A DNA stretch of 64,000 nt from Tachypleus tridentatus (lineage: Eukaryota; Arthropoda; Merostomata; Xiphosura; Limulidae), in assembly GCF_004210375.1 (NCBI RefSeq), contig NC_134832.1:157787592-157851591 (forward strand), in the 5' to 3' direction. Below the pieces are notes generated by a model, which was given only the letters and a program-made list of their open reading frames with translations, had not been told where the DNA came from and made no database searches. This document shows, in pieces, positions 1 to 10,500 of the stretch (the first letter of the stretch is position 1; each line of letters starts with the position of its first letter). A program made the translations under genes and the position numbers.

Positions 1-574
1 CTGCAAAATGTAATCATTTTCATTTTTCCCTTTAATGTCATCCACCAATTAAAATTAGAGTTTAATAGCACACACACTACAAATATTAAATGTCTGTGTG
101 TATGTGTGATTAGAAATGTTGCAAAAGTTACTAGGAACAAATCTTGAGGACATAATAGTGGTTTTATTTCGTGCGTTTTAAAGCTATATTGGTAAAGTTT
201 GTTCTGGTACTAATAACTCCAACCCGGATTCAATTAGTAACTAGTGCTTTAAAACGTCTGAAACAGTTTCAACCGTACATAGTAAGGAACATGATTGTTG
301 TATCATTACTAATCAGAAGATCACGTGACGAGTTAACACGTAACAGGATTTTTTAACGTATTGACACCACATCTTTATCATTTTAAAGGTTTGTGAAGGT
401 CACCTTGGCTTTTAAAAGGTTAAAAAGTTCAAAGTGAATCATCTTGTGCCTCTTAAGGTTTTCCTTTGAGGTATTTACAAATGTGGTCTCATTTTAGCGT
501 GAAATAATGGTATACTAACAATTCCATGTCTAATATGGAAACGAAGACATTGATAACTGGATTCTATATGTTCA
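1..574. other. AT-rich non-coding DNA
   Basis: I see no exon, RNA gene or repeat I can name here. The only longer open frame is about 60 codons near 170-356, has no recognisable motif, and is what AT-rich DNA gives by chance. Confidence 0.5.
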
Positions 575-650
575 GCTCTCCATTGGTTCAGAGGGGAAAT
601 CTAAAGAATTATAACACTAAAAACCGGGTTCCGATACCCGTGGTGAGGTC
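575..650 (+). mobile_element. tRNA-derived SINE, family C (5' part)
   Basis: A tRNA-like head: a D-arm-like 'ccattggttcagaggg' is followed by a B-box-like 'gggttccgatacccgtgg'. The same head recurs in reverse at 3,118 and 39,470 and forward at 41,456, so it is a dispersed family and not a tRNA gene. The 3' tail of the family ('agcacaaagctacac' read on the other strand) is missing here. Confidence 0.6.
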
Positions 651-698
651 ACTGTCTAGGTCAAGATAAAACCCTTTTCTCTGTACCAACCCCCCCCC

Positions 699-812
699 CC
701 GCTAGTACAGCGGTATGTCTCCGGATTTACAACGCTAAAATAAGGGATTCGATTCCCCTCGGTGGACTGAGTAGATAGCCCTTTGTGGCTTTGCTATACG
801 AAAAACACACAC
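699..812 (+). mobile_element. tRNA-derived SINE, family B
   Basis: Full-looking copy. The A-box region is 'gctagtacagcggtatg', the B box is 'ggattcgattcccctcgg', then the family tail 'agatagccctttgtggcttt' and a CA-rich end. Other copies lie at 1,446 (reversed), 3,820 and 34,936. A C-homopolymer precedes it at about 690-700. Confidence 0.75.
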
Positions 813-1202
813 ACTCCTCTGTACCATCATGTGAGATCTGATAACGATAGGTTTGTGGATGCGTTTAGCGTGTCTGATGTTATTGTTTCCCCCATAAACT
901 CGGTTAGTCACGTGCCTGCAAAACTTCTGAGAAGATAGAAGGTTTCAGACGTTTTTCGAAAATTAATCTCTTTTCCAGTTCATATTAAAGAAAGTCCTTT
1001 TAACCAAACACTGAAGAAATCTCGCCAAAATTTCAACCTGTGCGTACAGCAAAGCACAAAAGATATAAACTAATATTGTTGCGGTTCGTCACCAAAAAAT
1101 GAAATATGGAAAAATATCCTTCCTTCTGATTACAATGTTTGAAAGGGCGCACATTTTTTTAGACGTAGTGTAACAATAGTTTTAGTAGGACAGTGTTTTG
1201 TT

Positions 1203-1442
1203 TTTAATTTCGCGCAATGCTACACGAGGGCTATCTGCGCTAGCCGTCCTTAATTTAGCAGAGAGAAGGCAGCTAGTCATCACCACCCATCGCCAACTCT
1301 TGAGCTACTCTATTATCAACGAATAGTGGGATTCACTGTATCATTATAACACTCCCGTGGCTGATTGGTGCGACGAGGATTCTCACTCGCTACCCTCAAA
1401 TGACGAGTCGAACACCTTAACCCACATGGCCTTGCCGGGCCT
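1203..1442 (-). mobile_element. tRNA-derived SINE, family A
   Basis: Nearly full-length family A copy, read on the minus strand. It shows the tRNA-like head near 1,380-1,440, the conserved body ('aatcccactattcgttg' type) and the 3' end with the 'gctagcgcagatagccctcg' type sequence near 1,215-1,250. It is the commonest SINE of the window. Confidence 0.75.
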
Positions 1443-1445
1443 AGT

Positions 1446-1560
1446 GTATTTTTTCTTATAGCAAAGCCACATCGGGCTATCTGCTGAGTTTACTGAGTGG
1501 AATCGAGCCCCTGATCTTAGCGTTGTAAATCCGTAGACTTACCGCTATACCAGTGGGGAA
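1446..1560 (-). mobile_element. tRNA-derived SINE, family B, abutting family A copy
   Basis: Reverse-oriented family B copy. The tail 'atagcaaagccacatcggg' comes first, then B box 'aatcgagcccctgatc', then the D-arm region 'taccgctataccagtgggg'. It starts only a few bases after the family A copy, so the two are head-to-tail on the minus strand. Confidence 0.7.
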
Positions 1561-2326
1561 CAGGACAGAGCGAAGATGGTGAGTGGAATATGTCTTCATA
1601 TAAAACAACTTTAGTGTGATATCAGATGTCGATGTTTTTTTTTTTTTTTTTTTTTTGGGAGGGAGGGTTTAAGAAAAAAACTAAACCACGTACTCACGTG
1701 CTGCAAACGGATCGGTTAAGATGAAAGTTCTTTGTACTTTACAAAACGTTCCCGGATGTCCTTCTAACTGTCAAGGTCAGAGTTATGAAGCGTGCACTTT
1801 AGATGCATGAAATGACTCAGGGATAACACTTTCGTAACACCAGAATGCAGTTCTTTTCGAAATTTATCTTGAACGATTGAGAAAGGCGGAGCTATCTTCA
1901 GGTGGGACAACTTTCTGGACAAAAAAAAACAACTTATCTGCTGGCGAGTTTAATCCGGAATTTTGAATTCTCGTGCGTTGTTTATTCTAGGTCACACAAA
2001 AACTCCCGCCTTCAAATTAAAAATAAACTCCGATATCTATTTTGCGATGTCGTTTAGATATTTCAAGTCCAGAAATTTATTTACTAACGCTTAAAAAAAC
2101 GTTAATTAGGGACGTGCGTTAACGAAAAAGTGAATTTATAAGCACGTTATTGCTTACGTGGAACAACTCACCACTGTGAATCTGATATCCATGGTTGGCG
2201 TCCCGTTGTGGCAGAAAATAAAAAAAAACGTCTTCCGCAACTTGGAATCGCGGGTACTATGACGTAATGTGTTTTTCGTTTTCCAGCGCTTTCGAATTGT
2301 TCAGAATCCATAATATATTTTATTTT
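1561..2326. other. non-coding DNA with poly-T tract
   Basis: Contains a run of about 22 T at 1,635-1,656 followed by G-rich bases, compatible with the A-tail of an old minus-strand retroposon. No exon or RNA gene is recognisable in the rest. Confidence 0.4.
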
Positions 2327-2495
2327 CCCTAATTTAGCCTTGTAAGATTAGAGGAAAGGCAGCTGGTCATCACTACCCACCGCCAACTCTTGGGCTACTC
2401 TTTTATCAACGAATAGTGGGATTGACCGTCACATTATAACGTCCCCACGGCTGAAAGTATATGTATGTTTGGTGTGACCGGGATTTTATAAAACG
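2327..2495 (-). mobile_element. SINE family A, 5'-truncated/degraded copy
   Basis: The conserved body is clear ('catcactacccaccgccaac', 'gtgggattgaccgtcacatt'). The tRNA-like head decays after 'tttggtgtgaccgggatt', so the promoter part is broken. Confidence 0.65.
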
Positions 2496-3117
2496 CTCGA
2501 GTTTTAGGTCTCGTGTGAAAACTGCTACGACTTTTGTATGTAATCCTGTGTGTTAGCTTTTAACCAGAAAGGTACCTGGAATCAATTTTTGTAGTGTAGT
2601 ACTAAGAAATTATTCTCAGTTTAAATGTATAAGACAAGATGTTGTGAGGACTTAGAAAGTCAAAGAATAAGACGGAATACGGAACAGAAAAAACTGTGGA
2701 CTTTCTTGATTGAAGTAGTTTTGTTTCTTAGAAACTTAAATACATATTTTATTAAGGTGTTGTCATTATTTTGTTATAGTTATCGCGTATATTCCTGTTT
2801 GTTTTGTTTTGTGTTTGAAACAGAAATATCTCTAATTATATTTTACTACATATTTTTATTCACTAACTTGACCAAAGCTCTTTTTTTTTTTTTTTATCGT
2901 TAATGACTGCTTCTCTCTTTACTCACATGTATATATTGATAAATTTCTCGGAAACTTAAAGAAGAAAATACAAAACCACAAATAAAGTCGATGATAGTGC
3001 CATCTCACGGTATAAAGAAAAAGAAATAATAGCTTTGTTTTCTCGTTTTCTGAGAGTTCCTCCTGCGGGCAACAGTAACCATACTGATTTACAAAAGTTA
3101 AAACAGGGAATTGTTAT
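2496..3117. other. AT-rich non-coding DNA
   Basis: Nothing recognisable. A 92-codon open frame at 2,625-2,903 is low-complexity, Phe/Tyr/Leu-rich and AT-driven, without splice or domain support. Confidence 0.4.
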
Positions 3118-3238
3118 TGTTGTTTTGAATTAAGCACAAAGCTACACCCTGGGCTATCTGTGCTCTGCCCACCACGGGTATCGAAACCCGGTTTTTAGGG
3201 TTGTAAGTCCGCAGACCTACCGCTAAGCCACTGGGGGC
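3118..3238 (-). mobile_element. tRNA-derived SINE, family C (full)
   Basis: Best family C copy. The tail 'gaattaagcacaaagctaca' leads, then B box 'cgggtatcgaaacccgg', then 'gtccgcagacctaccgctaa' and 'gccactgggggc'. Read on the minus strand it is a tRNA-like head followed by a short unrelated tail. Confidence 0.7.
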
Positions 3239-3655
3239 AAATAGGGAGTTAAATCTTTTACGGAGAATACGGTAGACGGAGTGATGTAACTGGCTTTACT
3301 ATAAAACAAACAAAAACTCAAAGAAAATTTTAACATGGCTTTTTTGCTTAAAAACAAGAAAAGTTTTCCAAGCGATTTTTGTTTTGTTAATCAAATTTCA
3401 GGTAATAAAAATTAAATATTAATTTCCGCAAATGTCATTTTGGTACGTAAAAATGCCAAGAAAAATAAACTTCGATTTCTTGTTAATTTTAGTTATAATG
3501 AACAAATATAACTCAACAAATATTTCATTTTTCTTGATCTCTGTCAACTGTAGAAACTGATGGGAAAAGGAACTCACGTAGCGAACGAAAGAGAAAACAG
3601 CGCCACCAAGTGAGACAAGTGATTTTATCCGTGCAATAAAAGTACATACAACTTT

Positions 3656-3725
3656 GGGCCGAGCGTGGTCTAGTAGTTAACGTACTCGAGTAATGAATCC
3701 GAAATTTCTCGATTTGCGACCAGGA
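3656..3725 (+). repeat. tRNA-like fragment, possible SINE head
   Basis: 'gggccgagcgtggtctagta' followed by 'gttaacgtactcgag' resembles an acceptor stem plus A box, but no good B box or acceptor 3' arm follows. It may be a fourth SINE family or a tRNA pseudogene. Confidence 0.3.
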
Positions 3726-3819
3726 AGACAGGAAGATTCAGAATTAAGTGAAGGTGTTAACATTTTTTTATTTTAATTTAACTACTACATGAAATAAAAG
3801 TAGATAACTACCAGTTCTG

Positions 3820-3942
3820 TAGTGCCTCGCTGGTACAGCGGTAACTCTACAGATTTACAATGTTAAAATTAGTGATTCAATTCCCCTCGGTGGACTCAGC
3901 AGATAGCCCAATGTGGCTTTGCTATGAGAAAAACACACACGC
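3820..3942 (+). mobile_element. tRNA-derived SINE, family B
   Basis: Full-looking copy: 'gctggtacagcggtaac', 'gattcaattcccctcggtgg', 'cagcagatagcccaatgtgg' and a terminal CA run. Same family and orientation as the copy at 699. Confidence 0.75.
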
Positions 3943-4723
3943 CAGTTCAATTAGTAAAAGGTAAAAAGATTTTTACCCAATATAGTTATCATAGAAAACT
4001 CTAATTCAACATTTTCTACCTCAAAAATACTTTAGAATTGGTTATTTTATCATTTTGTAACATTTTTTAAATAAAAATTGGAATGAAAATTTAAAAAATG
4101 TAAACACTTGTTTGCATACAGCTTTGAGGGGAATCTCTTGTAAATGGTGCAACTTTAAATTATTTTCAAATTTTCATTCCATCCCAAAACATTGGTTTAT
4201 AGATAAATAAACTATCATACTTTAAATACATAATTAAACATTTTATGTTTCTTTCCTTATTTTTATTATTACAGTTTTTCAATTCCACCCTTTTATAATG
4301 TCACAGCATGTAGTCTGAACTACAATGAAGAAAAGCATAAAGAATATAGCTACAAATAAGGTTTGAATGCCATTAGATGGAGCATATTATAAACTGTTTC
4401 CATCAGTGTGAAGCAAGTAAAATATTTAAGCAGAGGTCCTCAGAGATGAACAGAGGAATCTTGTGAAAAGTTTAGTAAACATAAAACTAAACTAGAGATC
4501 TGATACTTTTATTTTTAGTTTCTTTAGGTGTGTTTCTCATTGTTAAAAGGTGTTTTTTTGTATTAAATTATATCTGTTTGAAAGCTATGAAAAGTTTCTC
4601 ATACGACCAGACATTAGTTAAATTTAGGAGGGTAGTGAAGGTAACACCAATATATTATTTTGATTCAAATCCTTATTTATTTTGTTAGGTTTATTGTATG
4701 TAAATAACACAAGTAAAATAACT

Positions 4724-4893
4724 TGATGAAACTTACATGAATAGATGGCAAATGCCTGTTGGAGAAAAACAAGTGTAGATGATAACATTTGGAAAGTCTT
4801 CCACCTCTCGTCTTCAAGTGGAAGACTTCAAAATGTCATCCTCTACACTTGTGATTTTACAGCAGTTATTGTCCATTCAACTAAGTTTCATCA
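4724..4893. mobile_element. foldback (MITE-like) element with long hairpin
   Basis: Inverted arms: the left arm begins 'gatgaaactta' at 4,725 and the right arm ends 'taagtttcatc' at 4,892. Inside, 4,769-4,804 ('acaagtgtagatgataacat...') pairs almost perfectly with 4,818-4,852 ('...atcctctacacttgt') around a loop of about 13 nt. The two-tier structure (strong inner stem, weaker outer arms) fits a foldback element or MITE. A miRNA-like precursor is the alternative reading of the inner hairpin alone. Confidence 0.55.
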
Positions 4894-7030
4894 CAAATAC
4901 TCTGTTTAAACAAACAATCAAAGAATAGTAAAACAACGTGTTATTTTGTGAAGATAGATTGGTCAAGTCTAAGAATATGGTTAGCAAACATATTTTTAAC
5001 TACTCTGACCACTTTGGTGGTGATACCTTTGTTAAAGTTCATGATGGTAGGTTATGAATAAATCTTTGTAACAGAAAGAGCCAGAAAATTTGAAAAGTAT
5101 TAATTACTGAAGAAGGTATACAAAAAATTTCAATAAAAATGTATTTATTTTCATTATGATTGAATATTCATATCTTTTATCAGGCTTGCAAAACTGTGTC
5201 AATAAAGCACAAACTATCTGTACAAATGTAGCTGTTCTGTTTTCACAGTTTTCAGAAAATATTTACAGGGTCATCACTGTGACCAGTTGTACTTGGGCAC
5301 AGTTTATAATTTGTCAAATTAGCTCTTCTGAGCCATTAGGTTTAAATGTTTGTGCTTTAGCACAGATGTGACACCATTTAAGAACTTTCATGAAATTGTA
5401 TTTTGTAAACATGAAAATGTAATTATATGAAGCTGTAGGTTTGAATTTGGGTATTTGTCTGTAGTTTGCACTAAATACTATAAAAGTGATTTGGAAGTCA
5501 AGATAATGAAATTTCATATCCAGAAGTACTTAAAATATTATAATTGTAAATTATTCATAGTGAAATGGTAAAACACCCTTAGGGTTAAAAAATGTAAAAC
5601 TGTGACAGTTATGCTGTACAACATGGTGATTAAATGCTAACAAAGCTTTGTGGAAACTTAACGATAAGATAACCACGATGTCACATTACATTTCCCAGAT
5701 AAATATTCTTCAAGATTTTAATACATTTCACCATTTCAACTTGTGACTGGTTAGATATCTCACAATAATGTTAATATGATATTTTTATTTTAAAAGAATT
5801 TCAGGATTGGTAATTTTCAATTTTGTTTGTATAAAATACATCTTTACTATAAAAAATATTGTCTGGTCATTAGTAACTTTAGTGACACAGATTTTATCGT
5901 ATCATTATTATTTATCTCAGATGCATTGCATGGTATTTTTAAATATTGTAAGTATATATTTTAAAGTGTCTAACAGATTGTATTATTTCTGTATAAAATT
6001 GTTCAATATTATTACGTTCTTTATGACAGAGACTTTTTTACTTTGAAAATAATTTATGTTTTGCAATAGATTATGTCAAACAACCTCATGTTGGATTAAA
6101 GTTATTAATGGTATTTATCAAGTTTTGGACTTCATCATAACGATGACCAGAACAGTTTAAAATAGTTCCAATTTATCTTCTTCATTTTTTATGACTTCTA
6201 ATCGATCAGATATTATTATTTCTTTGTTTTTTCTTGTCACATTTTTGAGGTTTATTTCAGTAATAACTTTATATTTTTCATTTATCTCTTTGTTATGGAT
6301 ATTTAAATATAAAACTTTGTAATTTTTCAAATGTCTGTCAAAATTCTTTATCATGAAAATTAGGGTTTCCCAGAATGGTTGATATTGATCCCCTTGGTTT
6401 GGTGAGACTGTAAAGGGGTGAATAAGGACTTAAGTGTTGATAGGAGGACAGAAATAACTCCTGTACTAAAGTTGGCCTATGCACTGTATGACTCTCCAAG
6501 TTTGTATGTTGTTAAAACTGCAATTAGTCATGTAAATGGTTGGACTTCTGAAGAGACAGAGAAATAGGTTTAATGTTAGAAACTTCAGGGACTCAAACTC
6601 TGAACCCTACAGTCTGATATTCATCAGGCAACTTTTAGAGAAAACCTCATTCTTTTTCACATTTTATGTTTCCTAATGATTGCATCATAAAAGTTGATTA
6701 TATTTTGAAGTTTCACTTCTAATTTATGTTCTAAGAATTTGAGAATCAGTGACTGCTTTATAAATTTCTAAAGGGGTCAGCATCTCAAAAGGCTTTAGGA
6801 AATCCTGATATTATTTTGATATATTTAGGTGTATGGTATACGACGTACTTGTGCTGTTTATGACCTCCAAGTTCTTATCATTCATGTTCTATGTAAAGTA
6901 TAAAATCAGTGGCCTTTTTTAATCATTTCAAACCAGTTCATGTGTTTGGTCGAATAAACGTACAACAAAAAATTTGTCATTATCAATTGCTAACTAATTT
7001 CTGTGTGTTATGAAAACAATGATTCAGGTC
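4894..7030. other. AT-rich non-coding DNA, probable SMG5 intron or upstream DNA
   Basis: No repeat family, RNA gene or exon I can name. Short open frames at 5,156-5,371 and 5,807-6,046 are AT-driven and have no similarity I recognise. If SMG5 starts further upstream, this stretch is intronic. Confidence 0.4.
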
Positions 7031-7265
7031 ATTCTGAGTCAGACTTAGAAGAACAGCAGTGACACAGCTAGTTGCACCAGTGGTAGTATAACTGAGCATG
7101 GAGTCGAAGAAGAAGAGTTGAGTGACTACTGTGAGCACAGTGGACTTAGTGTTGAGAGTGTCACGAGCACTGCTGTTGACTGCAATGGAAGACTAGAAGA
7201 AAATTTGACTAGTAATAAGGCAGTTCTACAAAATGGACTTGATTGTATTAGCATTAAAAGTAAAA
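7031..7265 (+). CDS. candidate upstream SMG5 exon (acidic, Ser-rich), frame disturbed
   Basis: After 'gattcag' the sequence reads as an acidic Ser/Glu-rich segment (GHSESDLEEQQ), then shifts by one base into a second open frame (SSDTASCTSGSITEHG, then VEEEELSDYCEHSG) that stays open to about 7,277. Such a low-complexity acidic stretch is plausible for the region of SMG5 before its C-terminal half. The shift near 7,060, and the lack of a donor whose phase matches the next exon, argue for a decayed exon, an assembly error, or a coincidence. It is the weakest member of the SMG5 set. Confidence 0.3.
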
Positions 7266-7438
7266 ATTTTGTTACATAGTGTTATTTTATGCTCAGATTG
7301 ATAAAAATAAGTGTCTGGTATTTCAGTTTTAAACATTTTTGTTTTGTATAATATTTTAATGTGATGAATGTTTTTGTCAGTCTTTGGATATAGTCAACAC
7401 CAAAATATCTTTTTTCAGTAATATCATCCTAAATATAG

Positions 7439-7577
7439 GTCTCTAGTGGAACAGGAATTGACACCCTCAGTAGTTGAAGTCATTAAAATCATCAACCAAG
7501 AAGGACTTTTGCCGGGTATCAAAGTTGTTGCTGATTGGCAAATCATCAACAGTGACATTATTGTAACTTATGGAGAG
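7439..7577 (+). CDS. SMG5: SMG5 exon (helical region)
   Basis: Acceptor 'aaatatag', donor 'gag|gtgatt'. The first base completes a split codon, then 46 codons follow, including [20 protein letters not shown]. The [11 protein letters not shown] block matches the conserved LLPxVKVxxDW block of SMG5. Confidence 0.75.
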
Positions 7578-10500
7578 GTGATTAAAGCTGTTTCTTTGTT
7601 TGTTTAAATTCTGGTATATTTATGTTAAATTGTAATTTTTTTCTGGAGTGTTATTATCTTACTACAAGTATATTTTTATTTTAAACTGTGGTCTTCATAT
7701 ATGATATCACTATTTTTGCTTTAAATAACCAATTTGTTCTAGCATTTGATTTATATTAATATGTATGACTAATTGCTATTTGATCATTTGATATCGTATG
7801 GTAATTTTTATATGGAATTAAACTTTTGAAATGCTCTGCTGGCCAAAACCTTAAAGCCAGTGAACATGAAAAAATATGCATTTTGCATTGTTAGACTCAA
7901 CCACTTATTTGAGTCGAGCTTCGAAAGATGAAAATAAGAAAAGGGAAAATAAAAATAAATACTTTTTAGCATTTAATGGGTAAAATGTGAACACTATGAA
8001 ATTAGCCTAAATACTAGCTGGTCAAAAGTTTAAGACCATACAGAAACGAAGCGTTAATCGGTAAACACGTAATGAAATTTAGTCATTTGTGTTCAAGCAT
8101 TAGTGTTGTCAACATCTCCCACTGACATCTCCTGTGTTACATTGGGTAAAAACCTAGCAAAGGCTAAAAAAGTTGACAGAGTTTGAACTTGGCAGAATTG
8201 TTGAGCTGCAAAAGCAAGGTCTCAATGTTGCAAATTTCTTAAAAGATCCTGAAAGATATGGAACGAGAATTTCAAGTGGTTGGGCCATGAAAATTTCACC
8301 GGTGTTGAGTAGTGTTGATGCAGAATGTAGATCAAGAACAATAAGATGGCATCTGTGAGAGAAAGGCTTTGAAAACTGTAAGCGTCTTCAAAGGCCATGC
8401 CTCCTTCCACACCATGAAACAGCTCAGTTAAACTTTGCTGAGAAGCACCAAACATGGGACCTAGAAAAGTGGAAGAAGGTTTTGTTCTCTGATGAGAAAA
8501 AATTTAACCTGGATGGTCCAGATGGCTTCCAACGTTACTAGCACGATAAGGATATCCTGGGGTACTTTCTCCTTCCAGTATTATACAGGGCATCAAACAG
8601 CAGCTGGTTACATTGGCATGTTGGAGAGAGCATCCTTATTGACTGAAGGCCCTTACTTTTGTGAAAATGACTGGATCTTTCACAAGAACAATACTGCAAT
8701 CCACAATGCCCACAGCACAAAGGACTGTTTCATGGTGAATAACGTGATTCTTTTGGACCATCCAGCGTGTTTGCTCAAACTGAACCCCATTGAAAATGTT
8801 TGGGGGTGGATAGCAAGGTCTTTGATGTGAAAGAATTAGCAAAAGTATAATATTACTACATATATATAGACAGACAGAGCAACACCTGGTAGTTGTTGTG
8901 AACTTACTGGACTGCTTTAAGTTGCTGTAAGTTTAATGCTTGGTATTTTCCGATGCTAGTCCTCCAAGTGTTCAAGGTTTTGTCTGGAATGGACCAGAAT
9001 GGAAACAAACACAGCCTTTGCCAGAGGACTTTACCCTACGTGGGCTAGCCCCACTTGAGAATTTTCACCTTCAGTTGGAATTTGATACATCCTATGGACT
9101 TAGTTTGAAAGAAGAAGTTAGTAATTGTTGATTTAAGTCAAATTAAATTACATGATTTATTTGCTTACATATAATAATAAAAACTCTGAATATGCAAAAG
9201 AAGTAATCTAGTAAAAGAAGAAAACTATCAGATTTTGACATAATAACCTTCTACAATATAAATATTTATCTCTGCTTAGTTTTTTTTGTTGTAGTTATTT
9301 GGAATTTTTAAAAGAAGTTCTATATGTGGAATTCTGACTAACCAGTTGTTATTTCATCTAGAAACAGTTGAATATGTAGCTTTTTTTGTATTACATGGTT
9401 GATCTTTATATTATAAATAATTATTATGTTACTGTGTAGTAAATTAAAACTTTATTGGATGATAAAACTTAAGTTTTTGTACAAATAATTTAGTGCACTT
9501 ACCCCTGTCACAACTCACATTTCATCCTTCCATAACTTAGAAATAACAACGTACTTTTGTTCAGGCAAATGTTTCAACATTTTTCTGCAGATGTTCTTCA
9601 GGTAAGTAGCTTAAGTGGGATGTGTGGAAGGCTGTAAGCTTACAACTAACCCTGTAAAAGTGATATATTACAACAGTCTCTCTGTAATAACTTATAGTTG
9701 TTTGGCTCTGTTTCTTTGTTGTTGTTTTCCTGAATTACACGTTGTACTCAAGTTTAGTGATTGCATAAAGGCTTCTACAAGTCATTATATGCTAGTGGTT
9801 TATGTCTATTTAATTTGTGTAACGAGAGTGATGTAAGATTGTGGGATATAACACTGGAACATTCATTGTAACTGAACAATGTCATATATATGTTGTTACT
9901 GCCTTCATTCTGTGTAAACATAGTTACTTTTGTTACTTCAGTATCCAAACTTTTGTCATGAGAACACTGAAACTGGCCAGTTTAGATAAAATGCTTGTGT
10001 TTATTTTTTTTTTTTTGCTCTCCAGCTTTCATTAGTTCTCTTAACTTTTTTACAATCATTTTGTGTGTTGTAATAATTAATGTTTATTTACCTGTTAGAT
10101 ATCAGTGGATATGTATTCTGGAATATCATATTATACCACTAATATGTAGACTTTTTGAGGGAAAAAAAAGTTTATAAATTAATGTACACAATATTAATGA
10201 GATTGTTCAAAAGTGTTAAGTTGAATTTTGTGTTAATCTAGATTTGATTTTCTCACACAAGTGTATGAGCTAAAATGCACACATAAACATTTGTTTTTTT
10301 GCTTGTGGTGTTACTAGGTTTTTCTCTGCATACAGTGTCTTCACAATTTTGGCCAGTTATTAGCTAGGCTCCCAAAGACAGGAGTCAATTTTAACTCTGA
10401 AAAAGAATGCTTTACTGCAAGTAGCACAGAAAAAAGTTTCAGTGGAGCTGTAAGTACTGAGGCTGTAAGTCTAAATGTTATTGTGTTATTGTAGTTATAA

